A DNA stretch of 64,000 nt. Source: Marivita lacus. Lineage in GTDB: Bacteria; Pseudomonadota; Alphaproteobacteria; Rhodobacterales; Rhodobacteraceae. The notes under the pieces are model-generated. The model searched no databases. It saw only the letters and a list, made by a program, of their open reading frames with translations, and was not told where the DNA came from. The position numbers and the translations under genes were made by a program. This document shows, piece after piece, positions 51,627 through 60,897 of this stretch (position 1 is its first letter; each line of letters starts with the position of its first letter). The DNA lies in NCBI RefSeq assembly GCF_014637725.1, contig NZ_BMFC01000002.1:124907-188906 (forward strand), given 5' to 3'.

Positions 51627-52112
51627 ATGCGAAAGACGGTTGGAGTTCTGGGCATTTGCGGTGTGCTGGCGGGGTGTGGAGCATTGCAGGTCACGCCTGC
51701 CGCCGTTCCCGCGGACAGCGAGGGGCAAACCCGCCCGCAATCGCGACCCGACGGGGTGCAGACAGAGGTGCAGCGCCCGCCCAGCACGGCGCGCACGGCG
51801 GACGAATTCGACACAACCTCATCCGAACAGCGCGCGGTGGCTGCGGCCGCGGCACCAGAGAGCGCAGAGCGCGCCCTTGGCAGCACGATCGTCTCGCTGG
51901 GCAATGCGGCGCAGCCGGGCTTCTGGCTCGAGACGCCGCTTGTGACCACGCCCGGGTCGGGTCGGGTCGTCTATCCCGAGACCGGCAAATCCGTGCAGGT
52001 CGATCTGATCCCGGTTGCGGATGGTGGCAGCCGCCTGTCCTTGCCGGCAATGCGGTTGATCGGCGTGCCTCTGACCGGGTTGGCCGAGGTGGAGGTGTTC
52101 TCAGCCGGGTAA
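51627..52112 (+). CDS. Small lipoprotein, function unknown
   Basis: A 161-residue protein with a lipoprotein signal ([16 protein letters not shown], Cys after LAG). The mature part has a disordered Pro/Ser/Arg and acidic region, then [41 protein letters not shown] and [17 protein letters not shown] strands. I do not recognise a functional family. ATG 51627 has GGAG 6 bases ahead. Its 3' end overlaps the convergent AlkD-like gene by 12 bp. Confidence 0.72.
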   Translation: MRKTVGVLGICGVLAGCGALQVTPAAVPADSEGQTRPQSRPDGVQTEVQRPPSTARTADEFDTTSSEQRAVAAAAAPESAERALGSTIVSLGNAAQPGFWLETPLVTTPGSGRVVYPETGKSVQVDLIPVADGGSRLSLPAMRLIGVPLTGLAEVEVFSAG

Positions 52113-52784
52113 CTGCCGCGCGGCTTCCTTGCGGGCAAAGGGCTTCATCTGGTCGCCATGGGCGGCCAGAAAGCCGCGGGTGCGGTCGGGATCATGCTTG
52201 GAAAGCTCGCGCAGCCACCATGCGACGGATTTCTGGATGAACCAGTCGGGGTCGGTCACGTAGCCCGCCGCCCAGCCAAGGATGCGCTCGCGGGCGGCGG
52301 TTTCCTGGGCGCTGGGGTGGTTCTGCTTGGTCCAGGGCAGGGTGATGACGAGCGCCGCGCGCCGTGTCCACATGTGTTCGCTCGTGGTCCAGCCCTCGAC
52401 AGAGTCGAGGCGGGACGGATCGGCGGTCAGGCGGCGTTGCCCGGCCATGCAGGCGTGGTCGGCGATGGCCCAGCTGTCGAATTCGGGCACCCAGGACGTG
52501 ATGAGGTGCCAGGCCCCTGCGTCCGACGGTTTGATCCTTGCCTGAGTCAGCAGTTTGGCCGCCGCGACGCGGGCCTCGAAGATATTGGTCTGCCACAGGT
52601 CACGAGCCAGCGTCAGGCGTGTTTCGAGGTCCAGCGCCTGCCGCCAGTCGCGCACGAGGATATCCGTGTCGGGATTGGCGACGCCCAGATAGGGGCGGTC
52701 GACCTTGTGATAGGCCGCCATCTGTTCCGCACGGGCCGGGTCGGCCTTTGCGCGCAACTGCTCAAGTGCGTCGTCGCGCGTCAT
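52101..52784 (-). CDS. DNA alkylation repair (AlkD-like HEAT-repeat) protein
   Basis: A 227-residue all-helical protein of the DNA alkylation repair family, a HEAT-like DNA glycosylase fold. It shows the YLGVANPDTDILVRDWR start, DLWQTNIFEARVAAAKLLTQ, FDSWAIADHACM, SEHMWTRRAALVITL and KSVAWWLRELSKHDP, the family's Trp- and Arg-bearing helices. It would remove alkylated bases without flipping. It overlaps the upstream glmS stop by 4 bp (ATGA) and is co-transcribed. Confidence 0.87.
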   Translation of the reverse strand: MTRDDALEQLRAKADPARAEQMAAYHKVDRPYLGVANPDTDILVRDWRQALDLETRLTLARDLWQTNIFEARVAAAKLLTQARIKPSDAGAWHLITSWVPEFDSWAIADHACMAGQRRLTADPSRLDSVEGWTTSEHMWTRRAALVITLPWTKQNHPSAQETAARERILGWAAGYVTDPDWFIQKSVAWWLRELSKHDPDRTRGFLAAHGDQMKPFARKEAARQLPG

Positions 52785-54598
52785 TCGACGGTGACGGATT
52801 TGGCAAGGTTGCGCGGCTGATCCACATCCGTGCCCTTGGCGATGGCGGCGTGATACGCGATCAACTGCGCAGGCAGCGCGTAGAGCAGCGGCGACAGGAC
52901 CGGGTCCACGGTGGGCAGGATGATCGTGCGCCAGACATCCTCACCGGCCTCTGCGGCGCCCTTGGCATCTGTGACAAGGCAGACCTTGCCGCCGCGCGCC
53001 ATGACTTCCTGCATGTTGGATACGGTCTTTTCAAAAAGCGCGTCGCGTGGGGCCATGACGATCACCGGCACGTTCTTGTCGATCAGCGCAATGGGGCCGT
53101 GCTTCAGTTCACCTGATGCATAAGCTTCAGCATGGATGTAGCTGATTTCCTTCAGTTTCAGAGCGCCTTCCAGCGCAAGCGGATACATCAGCCCGCGCCC
53201 GAGGAAGAGCACATCCCGTGCCTCGGCAATCTTGTGGGCGGCGTCTGCCATGGCCGCGTCCCGCTCCAGCGCGATGTTGAACAGACCGGGCAGGCCGCGC
53301 AAATGCGCCAGCTTTTCCGCCAGTTGATCCTGCGTCATCACCCCCCGCGCCACGGCGGCATGCAGGGCCATCAGGAGAAGCGTGTTGAGCTGGCAGGTGA
53401 AGGCCTTGGTCGAGGCCACGCCGACCTCGACACCGGCATGGATCGGCAGGGCCACGTCGCTTTCCCGCGCAATGGAGCTTTCGGCGACATTGACCGCCGA
53501 AACGATGCTGTCCGCGCGGCCCTTGCAATAGCGCAGCGCGGCCAGCGTGTCGGCGGTTTCGCCGGACTGGGACACGAACAAAGCCACGGTGCGCGGGGTG
53601 ATCGGCGGTTCTCGGTAGCGGAATTCGGACGCGATATCGACCTCGACCGGGAGCTGTGCGAGCTGTTCGAACCAGTATTTCGCGGTCAGGCAGGCATAGA
53701 ACGCAGTGCCGCAGGCGACCATGGTCAGGCGGTCGACCTTGGTGAAATCGGGCAGCGTGCCGGGGAACACGATGGTGTTGCCATCCAGATAGGCGCGCAG
53801 GGCATCGGCAAGGACGGTGGGCTGTTCGGCGATTTCCTTGGCCATGAAATGCTTGTAGCCCGCCTTGTCGACACGGCTGGCGTCGGTGTTGATGGTGCGG
53901 CTGGGGCGGGTCACCTTTGCACCGCTTTCGTCAAAGACATCAAGCGTTTGCCGGGTCAGGATCGCGCAATCGCCCTCTTCGAGATAGGTGATCGTGTCGG
54001 TCATCGGCGCGAGCGCGATGGCGTCCGATCCGACGAACATTTCGCCGTCCCCGTGGCCGATGGCCAGAGGGCTGCCGCGGCGCGCGGCGACGATCAGATC
54101 GTCTTCGCCATCGAACAGGAAGGCCAGCGCAAACGCACCCTCGAGCCGGGCCAGACAGGCGCGGGAGGCGTCGACATGGGTCATGCCCTGCTGCATGTAG
54201 TGATGTGTCAAAAGCGCCACGGTCTCTGTGTCCGTGTCGGTTTTCGGGGTGATCTGGTGACTGGCCAATTCGGCGCGCAGATCCTTGTAGTTCTCGATGA
54301 TGCCATTGTGCACCACCGCCACCGGCCCGGATTGGTGCGGGTGGGCGTTGTTGGCATTGGGTGCGCCATGGGTCGCCCAGCGGGTATGGCCGATGCCGGA
54401 TTTGCCGGGCAACGGGTCGTGCACCAGCAGGTCGGACAGGTTCACCAACTTGCCCACGGCGCGGCGCCGGTCGAGCGTGCCGTTGTTGACGGTGGCGATC
54501 CCGGCGCTGTCATAGCCGCGATATTCCAGCCGCTTGAGCGCCTCGACCAGAAGCGGGGCAGCCTCGTGTTGCCCCAGAACACCAACGATTCCACACAT
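52781..54598 (-). CDS. glmS: Glutamine-fructose-6-phosphate aminotransferase
   Basis: A 605-residue enzyme that makes glucosamine-6-phosphate, the entry to UDP-GlcNAc. The N-terminal glutaminase begins MCGIVGVLG with the catalytic Cys2 after Met removal. The two SIS domains follow, with GTAFYAC, SQSGETADTL and LGRGLMYPLALEGALKLKE. The C-terminus NLAKSVTVE is conserved. Start 54598 is fixed by the Cys. It lies 5 bp after glmU, and no glmS ribozyme is seen. Confidence 0.97.
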   Translation of the reverse strand: MCGIVGVLGQHEAAPLLVEALKRLEYRGYDSAGIATVNNGTLDRRRAVGKLVNLSDLLVHDPLPGKSGIGHTRWATHGAPNANNAHPHQSGPVAVVHNGIIENYKDLRAELASHQITPKTDTDTETVALLTHHYMQQGMTHVDASRACLARLEGAFALAFLFDGEDDLIVAARRGSPLAIGHGDGEMFVGSDAIALAPMTDTITYLEEGDCAILTRQTLDVFDESGAKVTRPSRTINTDASRVDKAGYKHFMAKEIAEQPTVLADALRAYLDGNTIVFPGTLPDFTKVDRLTMVACGTAFYACLTAKYWFEQLAQLPVEVDIASEFRYREPPITPRTVALFVSQSGETADTLAALRYCKGRADSIVSAVNVAESSIARESDVALPIHAGVEVGVASTKAFTCQLNTLLLMALHAAVARGVMTQDQLAEKLAHLRGLPGLFNIALERDAAMADAAHKIAEARDVLFLGRGLMYPLALEGALKLKEISYIHAEAYASGELKHGPIALIDKNVPVIVMAPRDALFEKTVSNMQEVMARGGKVCLVTDAKGAAEAGEDVWRTIILPTVDPVLSPLLYALPAQLIAYHAAIAKGTDVDQPRNLAKSVTVE

Positions 54599-54603
54599 GT
54601 GAC

Positions 54604-55953
54604 TTAACCTTTTGCCTGCTTGGCTTTCTTGGCGCGCAGCATGCTGAAGAGCTTGCGCGCGAATCCCGGTTTGTTGTTTTGCTCGGCGCGGCTGATGGCC
54701 ATTGCGCCGTCCGGCACGTCCTTGGTCACGGTTGTCGCGGTTGCCGTCATCGCCTCGTTGCCGACTGTCACGGGTGCGACAAGCATCGTGTTCGATCCGA
54801 TGAACGTGTCGCGTCCGATGGTGGTGCGGTGCTTCATCACGCCGTCGTAATTGCACGTGATGGTGCCCGCGCCGATATTGCTGCGCGCGCCGATCTCGGC
54901 ATCGCCGATATAGGTGAGGTGGTTGACCTTGGCACCCTCGTCGATCGTGGCGTTCTTGATCTCGACGAAGTTGCCGATATGCACATGTTCGGCCAGTTCC
55001 GCGCCGGGGCGCAGGCGCGCGAAGGGGCCAACGATGGCACCCCGGCTGACATGGGCGCCTTCGAGGTGGGTGAACGCCCGGATGCGTGCACCGGATTCGA
55101 CGGTGACGCCGGGGGCGAAGACCACATTGGGTTCGATTTCGGCATCGCGGCCGATGATCGTGTCGAAGGACAGGAACACCGTGTCGGGGGCCTGCATCAT
55201 CACACCGTCCTCGATCATCTCGCGGCGCTTGGCCTGCTGGAACAGGGCTTCGGCTGTGGCAAGTTCGACACGCGAATTGATGCCCAGAGTTTCGGCCTCG
55301 GCGCAGGTGACGGCTGTGGTTTTCAGGCCACGTGTGTTCGCGATGCCCACGATGTCGGGCAGGTAGTATTCGCGTGCTGCGTTGTTGTTGTCGACCGCGT
55401 CCAACAGATCGAACAGCGTTGCTGAATCAGCACAGATCACGCCGGAATTGCAAAGCGTTACCGCGCGTTCCTCATCGGTCGCATCCTTGAATTCCACAAT
55501 CCGCTTGAGCGATTTGCCGTCCATGATCAACCGGCCATAGCGCCCGGCAACTGCCGCCTCGAAGCCCAGTACGACAACGTCATGCGCGGCGCGGGCGGCG
55601 ATCATCTGGTCCAGCGTGTCGGTGGTGATGAAGGGCGTGTCGCCGTAGAGGACGATCACGTCACCGTCGAAGCCGTCGAGCGCGGAGCGCGCCTGCCTGA
55701 CCGCGTGGGCCGTGCCCAATTGCTCGGGCTGGCGGACCGCGATCACGTCAGGGTCGAAGTCCTGCGCCGCCGCTTCGACCAGTTCCGCGCCATGCCCGGT
55801 CACGACAATGGTGCGGTCCGGCTCCAAGGCCGAGGCCGACAGCATCGCGTGGTGCAACAGAGGCGCGCCACCGATCTTGTGCAGCACCTTGGGAAGGTCC
55901 GATTCCATGCGGGTGCCCTTGCCTGCTGCAAGTATGATCAGTGCTGTGCTCAT
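54604..55953 (-). CDS. glmU: Bifunctional UDP-N-acetylglucosamine synthase
   Basis: A 449-residue enzyme. The N-terminal uridyltransferase domain opens LIILAAGKGTRM and has QPEQLGTAHAV and VLYGDTPFI. The C-terminal left-handed beta-helix acetyltransferase (about 250-430) has GARIRAFTHLEGAHVSRGAIVGPFARLRP and CNYDGVMKH. It turns glucosamine-1-phosphate into UDP-GlcNAc for murein and lipid A. It is the first gene of the glmU-glmS-AlkD run. Confidence 0.96.
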   Translation of the reverse strand: MSTALIILAAGKGTRMESDLPKVLHKIGGAPLLHHAMLSASALEPDRTIVVTGHGAELVEAAAQDFDPDVIAVRQPEQLGTAHAVRQARSALDGFDGDVIVLYGDTPFITTDTLDQMIAARAAHDVVVLGFEAAVAGRYGRLIMDGKSLKRIVEFKDATDEERAVTLCNSGVICADSATLFDLLDAVDNNNAAREYYLPDIVGIANTRGLKTTAVTCAEAETLGINSRVELATAEALFQQAKRREMIEDGVMMQAPDTVFLSFDTIIGRDAEIEPNVVFAPGVTVESGARIRAFTHLEGAHVSRGAIVGPFARLRPGAELAEHVHIGNFVEIKNATIDEGAKVNHLTYIGDAEIGARSNIGAGTITCNYDGVMKHRTTIGRDTFIGSNTMLVAPVTVGNEAMTATATTVTKDVPDGAMAISRAEQNNKPGFARKLFSMLRAKKAKQAKG

Positions 55954-56058
55954 CCGGTTTCTCTTTGTCTTTTGCCTGCGGTCCTTTTATCGGTCTGGTT
56001 GAATGCCGCAAGTCGCGTGATTTCACACATGGTTGCGGGATGTGACAGGAGAAACGCA

Positions 56059-56721
56059 GTGCGGACAGTGATTTTCGACCTCGACGGCACCTTGGCCGAT
56101 ACCAGCGGCGACCTGATCGCGGCGGCAAACCATTGCTTTGGCATGATGGGGATCGAGACACGTCTTGATCGGCAGGCGGATGCGGGCACGGCGCTGCGTG
56201 GCGGGCGCGCGATGCTGACGCTGGGTCTGGAACGGGCTGGGCAGTATTCCGCCGATCTGGTCAATCAGTATTATGCCGAGCTTTTGCTGGCTTACGGCGA
56301 TGCGATCGACACGCACACCGTGCTCTACCCCGGTGCGATCGAGGCGGTCGAGGCATTGAGATCAAACGGGATGAAAGTGGGCATCTGCACGAACAAGCCC
56401 GCCGCCCTGGCCGAAACGCTGATGACGCGGCTGGGGGTGCGGGATGTGTTCGGGTCACTGGTGGGGGCGGACACGCTGCCGACGCGCAAACCGGATGCCG
56501 CGCCCTACATCGCGGCGGTCGAACGGGCAGGCGGCGCGGTGGCGCAAAGCTGCCTGATCGGGGACACGGTGACCGACCGCGACACCGCACGTGCGGCCAA
56601 GGTGGCCTGCGTGCTGGTGGGGTTCGGCCCGTCGGGCGAGGATATGGCCGCGCTTGAGCCGGATGCGATCATCCAGCATTTCGACGAATTGCCGGATGTC
56701 GCTGTGCGGCTTCTGGGGTAG
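56059..56721 (+). CDS. gph: HAD-superfamily phosphatase (phosphoglycolate phosphatase-like)
   Basis: A 220-residue HAD hydrolase. Motif I is FDLDGTLADTSGD with nucleophile Asp; motif II ICTNKP; motif III around RKPDAAPY; motif IV LIGDTVTDRDTA. The cap type and length fit phosphoglycolate phosphatase, though other phosphosugars are possible. The GTG start at 56059 is backed by AGGAG 7 bases ahead. It is divergent from glmU. Confidence 0.87.
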   Translation: MRTVIFDLDGTLADTSGDLIAAANHCFGMMGIETRLDRQADAGTALRGGRAMLTLGLERAGQYSADLVNQYYAELLLAYGDAIDTHTVLYPGAIEAVEALRSNGMKVGICTNKPAALAETLMTRLGVRDVFGSLVGADTLPTRKPDAAPYIAAVERAGGAVAQSCLIGDTVTDRDTARAAKVACVLVGFGPSGEDMAALEPDAIIQHFDELPDVAVRLLG

Positions 56722-56743
56722 GTCTGGGGTTTCGGATGACGTT

Positions 56744-56764
56744 GTGGCGCCGTGTTGCCGCCAC
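56744..56764. terminator. Weak hairpin between convergent gph and PPOX-fold genes
   Basis: GTGGCG / CGCCAC with a 9-nt loop, in the 48-bp gap between two convergent stops. No T-run. Confidence 0.3.
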
Positions 56765-56769
56765 TGCCC

Positions 56770-57240
56770 TCAGAAATCCAATGTACCGTAGTCGCCGGTG
56801 TCGGGCGTGTCATCGGTGAAGTTCGCCTTGATCGTTTCATAGAGATACCTGGCGGTGCCGTCGCTGGCCCAGATCTCGGCCTTGGTCGGGGTGTATTTCA
56901 TCAGCCGCACCGCCTCGTCGTCGCGGCCTTTCTCGAACCAGGCGGCGGCCATCGGGGTCCACAACTCGTCCAGCTTGTTGCTGTCGGACGAAGCCGACAA
57001 CGTGCCCTTGATCGTACCGTACAGGCTCGCACCCGAATCGCAGAGGAAGATTTCGGCCGTCTGGCTGGACTTCGCGGCCTTGAACGTGTCGTGATCGGCG
57101 GCCGTGATGAACCAGATCGCGCCGTCGTCCTGTCGGGTGAGCGGCACCATCGGTACCGGTGTTCCGCCACCCGCACCCAGCAAAACGACCTGCACCTTGC
57201 TCATCTTGTTCCAGAATGTCTCTTTCAGATTCGTGCTCAT
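56770..57240 (-). CDS. Pyridoxamine 5'-phosphate oxidase-fold (general stress protein 26-like) protein
   Basis: A 156-residue flavin-binding split-barrel protein. It shows TPVPMVPLTRQDDGAIWFITAADHDTFKAAKS, FLCDSGASLYGTIKGTLS, WTPMAAAWFEKGRDDEAVRLMKYTPTKAEIW, the pattern of general stress protein 26 homologues. It probably binds FMN or F420-like cofactor; the reaction is unknown. ATG 57240 has an AAAGGA site ahead. It is divergent from the liu operon. Confidence 0.82.
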   Translation of the reverse strand: MSTNLKETFWNKMSKVQVVLLGAGGGTPVPMVPLTRQDDGAIWFITAADHDTFKAAKSSQTAEIFLCDSGASLYGTIKGTLSASSDSNKLDELWTPMAAAWFEKGRDDEAVRLMKYTPTKAEIWASDGTARYLYETIKANFTDDTPDTGDYGTLDF

Positions 57241-57310
57241 GGCATGTCCTTTCACCATAAATGTGCTTCGCGACCCCAACGTCCGATGCACCTGACGGTT
57301 CCTTGCGCTT

Positions 57311-57356
57311 GACCTGTCATGGGGGTTTCCTCTAGGATTTGAACAAGTGTTCAATA
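57311..57356 (+). promoter_or_regulatory. Sigma-70-like promoter with abutting palindromic operator of the liu operon
   Basis: TTGACC (57311-57316), an 18-bp spacer, then TAGGAT (57335-57340). Directly after it is TTGAACA-AG-TGTTCAA (57341-57356), a perfect 16-bp palindrome placed where transcription would begin. A bound repressor would block RNA polymerase. The half-site resembles TetR-family operators; the regulator is not in the window. ivd starts 22 bp later. Confidence 0.65.
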
Positions 57357-57378
57357 AATCCGCTTTGGGGAGAGGCGA

Positions 57379-58542
57379 ATGTTCAACGCGACCATGCAGT
57401 TCGATCTTGGTGAAGACGTCAATTCCTTGCGCGAGATGGTGCATCGCTGGGCGCAGGAGCGCGTCAAGCCGATGGCGGCCGAGATCGACCGATCAAACAC
57501 GTTCCCGCCCGAGCTCTGGACCGAGATGGGAGAACTTGGGCTTCTGGGCATCACCGTAGACGAAGATCATGGCGGTGCGGGAATGGGATACCTCGCGCAC
57601 ACCGTCGCCATCGAAGAGATCGCCCGCGCCTCGGCGTCGGTGTCCTTGTCCTATGGCGCGCATTCAAACCTTTGCGTCAACCAGATCAAGCTGAACGGCA
57701 CCGAGGATCAAAAGACGAAATACCTGCCGGGGCTGATTTCAGGCGAACATGTGGGCGCGCTTGCCATGTCGGAGGCGGGCTCCGGGTCGGACGTGGTGTC
57801 GATGAAGCTGCGCGCGGAAAAGCGGAACGATCACTACCGTCTGACCGGCAACAAGTACTGGATCACAAACGGGCCGGACGCGGACACGCTGGTGGTCTAT
57901 GCCAAGACCGACCCCGATGCCGGGTCCAAGGGGATCACCGCCTTCCTGATCGAAAAGACGATGAAAGGCTTCAGCACCTCCCCGCATTTCGACAAGCTGG
58001 GGATGCGCGGATCGAACACCGCCGAGCTGATCTTCGACGATGTGGAAGTGCCGTTCGAGAACGTGTTGGGCGAAGAGGGACGGGGCGTACGTGTTTTGAT
58101 GTCGGGCCTCGATTACGAACGTGTGGTGCTGGCGGGCATCGGCCTTGGCATCATGGCCGCCTGTCTAGACGAAATCATGCCCTACATGGCCGAGCGCAAG
58201 CAGTTCGGACAACCCATTGGCAGCTTCCAGCTGATGCAGGGCAAGATGGCGGATATGTACACGGCAATGAACTCGGCCCGCGCCTATGTCTACGAAGTGG
58301 CAAAGGCCTGCGACCGGGGCGACGTGACCCGTCAGGATGCCGCCGCCTGCTGCCTTTATGCCAGCGAACAGGCGATGGTGCAGGCGCATCAGGCGGTGCA
58401 GGCGATGGGTGGCGCGGGCTTCCTTGCCGATGCGCCGGTCGCGCGGATCTTCCGCGATGCCAAGCTGATGGAGATCGGGGCGGGCACCTCCGAAATCCGG
58501 CGGATGCTTGTCGGGCGCGAGATGATGGCGGCGATGGGTTAA
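57379..58542 (+). CDS. ivd: Isovaleryl-CoA dehydrogenase
   Basis: A 387-residue FAD acyl-CoA dehydrogenase that oxidises isovaleryl-CoA to 3-methylcrotonyl-CoA in leucine breakdown. The subtype is told by [14 protein letters not shown] and the catalytic Glu in [11 protein letters not shown] (residue about 247). Other family marks are [31 protein letters not shown] and the C-terminal [22 protein letters not shown]-rich site lies ahead of ATG 57379. It opens the liu operon. Confidence 0.95.
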   Translation: MFNATMQFDLGEDVNSLREMVHRWAQERVKPMAAEIDRSNTFPPELWTEMGELGLLGITVDEDHGGAGMGYLAHTVAIEEIARASASVSLSYGAHSNLCVNQIKLNGTEDQKTKYLPGLISGEHVGALAMSEAGSGSDVVSMKLRAEKRNDHYRLTGNKYWITNGPDADTLVVYAKTDPDAGSKGITAFLIEKTMKGFSTSPHFDKLGMRGSNTAELIFDDVEVPFENVLGEEGRGVRVLMSGLDYERVVLAGIGLGIMAACLDEIMPYMAERKQFGQPIGSFQLMQGKMADMYTAMNSARAYVYEVAKACDRGDVTRQDAAACCLYASEQAMVQAHQAVQAMGGAGFLADAPVARIFRDAKLMEIGAGTSEIRRMLVGREMMAAMG

Positions 58543-58546
58543 TCCG

Positions 58547-58852
58547 ATGCCGCGCTGGGTCTGGTGGGTGCCGTTGGGGGTTGCCACGCTGATCGGCGCT
58601 TTGCTGGCGTTCCGCTATGGCTGGATCGCCGCGACGATAACGGAGACCGATGTGATCAACGCGATGGCCAATCGTTACATGACCCAGGATGGCGGCGCGG
58701 AGGCGCAGGTCACGGATTGCTTTGGGCTGGCCGGGCAGATTGACGGCGCTTGGATCACCGTGCGCTGCGGCGCGTTTTCCTATCACGTGAACCGTTTCGG
58801 CAGGCTGATCTCGATTGGGGACGCCGTGGGATTTGAAAGGCCATCGACATGA
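58547..58852 (+). CDS. Small membrane-anchored protein in liu operon, unknown
   Basis: A 101-residue protein with an N-terminal membrane helix (WVWWVPLGVATLIGALLAF) then a small domain with two Cys (TDCFGLAGQ, VRCGAFSYHVN), possibly disulfide-bonded in the periplasm. I do not recognise a family. It starts 4 bp after ivd and overlaps the ligase gene by 4 bp, so it is co-translated. Its role in isovalerate use is unclear; it may be a passenger. Confidence 0.65.
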   Translation: MPRWVWWVPLGVATLIGALLAFRYGWIAATITETDVINAMANRYMTQDGGAEAQVTDCFGLAGQIDGAWITVRCGAFSYHVNRFGRLISIGDAVGFERPST

Positions 58853-60411
58853 CGACACGTCCGATGCTGCGCCCCGCGCCTTATGACACGCTGTGCAAAC
58901 GGTTCGACTGGGATCTGCCCGGATCGCTGAACATGGCGCATCAGGTCTGCGATGGCTGGGCGGCGACGGACCCGGACCGCATCGCGATCATCGAGGTGAC
59001 GCCCGAGCGGGTGCGCCCGGTGACCTATGGCGATCTGTGGTACCGGTCGCGTCAGGTGGAGACCGCGCTGATCGAACGTGGTGTGATGCGTGGCGACCGG
59101 GTGGGCGTATTGCTGTCGCAATCGCCGCTCTGTGCTGCCGCTCATATCGCGGCGTGGCGGCTGGGGGCGATATCCGTTCCGCTGTTCAAGCTGTTCCGCG
59201 CCGATGCGCTTCGGGCCCGGATCGAGGATGCGGGACTGGGGGTCGTGGTGACCGACCTCGAAGGCATGGTGCAGGTCGCGGGGCTGGGTGTGGCGACAAT
59301 CACACGCAGCGATCTGGGGGCCTCTGCAGGCACCCGCGCGATGGTGGAAACCGGGCCGGATGACGCGGCGGTGCTGATTTACACCAGTGGCACAACGGGC
59401 ACACCCAAGGGCGCGCTGCACGGGCACCGCGTGCTGACCGGCCATCTGCCGGGGGTCGAGATGAGCCACGACTTCCTCGGTCAGGACGGCGATGTGATCT
59501 GGACGCCTGCGGACTGGGCGTGGATCGGTGGGCTGTTCGATGTGCTGATGCCGGGTTTGGCCCTCGGCGTGCCGGTGGTCGCCGCCCGCATGCCCAAGTT
59601 CTCGGTGGAGGAATGTGTGAGGATTGTCCGGGAAGGCACTGTGCGCAATGTGTTTTTCCCGCCCACCGCGCTGCGGATGATGCGCGCGGCAGAAGGCCGG
59701 ATCGACGGGTTGCGCTCGGTCGCGTCGGGCGGTGAGCCGCTTGGGGCGGAGATGCTGGATTGGGGGCGCAGCGCGTTTGGTGTGACGATCAACGAATTCT
59801 ACGGCCAGACCGAGTGCAACATGATCGTGTCGTCCTGTGGCGCATCCTTTGACGCGGTGCCCGGGTCGATGGGCCGTGCAGTGCCGGGGCATCAGGTGGC
59901 GGTGATCGGGCCGGACGGGTTGCCTTGCGAGGGTGAAGGCGACATCGCCGTGCGGCGCGGATCGGCGTCCATGATGCTGGAATACTGGCGCAAACCCGAG
60001 GACACCGCTGCAAAGTATCGCGGCGACTGGATGTTGACCGGTGATCGCGGCGTGCAAAAGGGCGATACGCTCACCTTTCTGGGACGAGAGGATGACGTGA
60101 TCACCTCGGCGGGCTACCGGATTGGCCCGGCGGAAATCGAGGATTGCCTGCTGACCCATCCCGCCGTCGCGACGTGCGGCGTGGTCGGCAAGCCCGACGC
60201 GCTGCGCACCGAGATCGTGAAGGCGTATGTGGTGCTCAGGGAAGGTGTCAACGCCTCGGCAACGGATCTTCAGTCTTGGGTGAAGGATCGTCTGGCAAGC
60301 TATTCGTATCCAAGGGAAATCGAGTTTCTGGACGAATTGCCGATGACTGTCACCGGCAAGGTGATCCGCAAGGAACTGAAGGCGCGTGCCGGCAAGGAGG
60401 GCCAGCCATGA
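58849..60411 (+). CDS. Acyl-CoA synthetase (AMP-forming)
   Basis: A 520-residue ANL-superfamily ligase. Core motifs: A3 IYTSGTTGTPKGA (P-loop), A5 NEFYGQTECNM, A7 MLTGDRGVQ, A8 GREDDVITSAGYRIGPAEIE, and A10 PMTVTGKVIRKELK with the catalytic Lys. It would activate a short branched or linear carboxylate to its CoA ester; position in the liu operon suggests isovalerate or related acids. It overlaps both neighbours by 4 bp. Confidence 0.92.
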   Translation: MTTRPMLRPAPYDTLCKRFDWDLPGSLNMAHQVCDGWAATDPDRIAIIEVTPERVRPVTYGDLWYRSRQVETALIERGVMRGDRVGVLLSQSPLCAAAHIAAWRLGAISVPLFKLFRADALRARIEDAGLGVVVTDLEGMVQVAGLGVATITRSDLGASAGTRAMVETGPDDAAVLIYTSGTTGTPKGALHGHRVLTGHLPGVEMSHDFLGQDGDVIWTPADWAWIGGLFDVLMPGLALGVPVVAARMPKFSVEECVRIVREGTVRNVFFPPTALRMMRAAEGRIDGLRSVASGGEPLGAEMLDWGRSAFGVTINEFYGQTECNMIVSSCGASFDAVPGSMGRAVPGHQVAVIGPDGLPCEGEGDIAVRRGSASMMLEYWRKPEDTAAKYRGDWMLTGDRGVQKGDTLTFLGREDDVITSAGYRIGPAEIEDCLLTHPAVATCGVVGKPDALRTEIVKAYVVLREGVNASATDLQSWVKDRLASYSYPREIEFLDELPMTVTGKVIRKELKARAGKEGQP

Positions 60412-60896
60412 GGCAGGGAATGATGGTTGCTGTTTTGGTCTGCACGGCGCAGGTCGCTGCGGCGCAAGAGCTGTCGGTTGACAGGCAGATCGTCCGCCAA
60501 TGCTTTGAAAACACGGAGATCGGCGCGCTTTACCCGCCCTGTCTGGGGCAGGCTTCGGGGCAATGTCAGGACCAGCCGGGCGGATCGACCACCATCGGGA
60601 TCACGGAGTGCATTCTGGCGGAAACCGCCGAGTGGGATGCGATCCTGAACGAGGAATACAGGGCAACGCAGCAGGCCAACGAGGCGGCGGACACGGGCGG
60701 GCAATCGCCGGTCATGGACCGCTCGGACGCGCTGCGCGATGCGCAACGGGCGTGGATCGCCTTTCGAGATGCAGATTGCGGGGCGCGCTATGCGATGTGG
60801 CAGGACGGCACTATCCGGACCATCGTGGGTGCCAATTGCACTCTGACGATGACAGCACAGCGCGCCATAGATCTGCGCGACATGCGGGGAAATTGA
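60408..60896 (+). CDS. LprI-like (DUF1311) exported protein
   Basis: A 162-residue exported protein with a Sec signal peptide ([20 protein letters not shown]) and a mature domain typical of lysozyme-inhibitor LprI/DUF1311 proteins: [21 protein letters not shown] and [28 protein letters not shown]. Cys residues are paired. It is in a catabolic operon, overlapping the ligase gene by 4 bp and followed by mccB after 1 bp, with no obvious link to leucine. Confidence 0.82.
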   Translation: MRQGMMVAVLVCTAQVAAAQELSVDRQIVRQCFENTEIGALYPPCLGQASGQCQDQPGGSTTIGITECILAETAEWDAILNEEYRATQQANEAADTGGQSPVMDRSDALRDAQRAWIAFRDADCGARYAMWQDGTIRTIVGANCTLTMTAQRAIDLRDMRGN

Positions 60897-60897
60897 G

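Noticed and set aside
54599-54603. glmS ribozyme or riboswitch ahead of glmS
   Set aside because: Only 5 bp separate glmU and glmS, so there is no room for a leader RNA.
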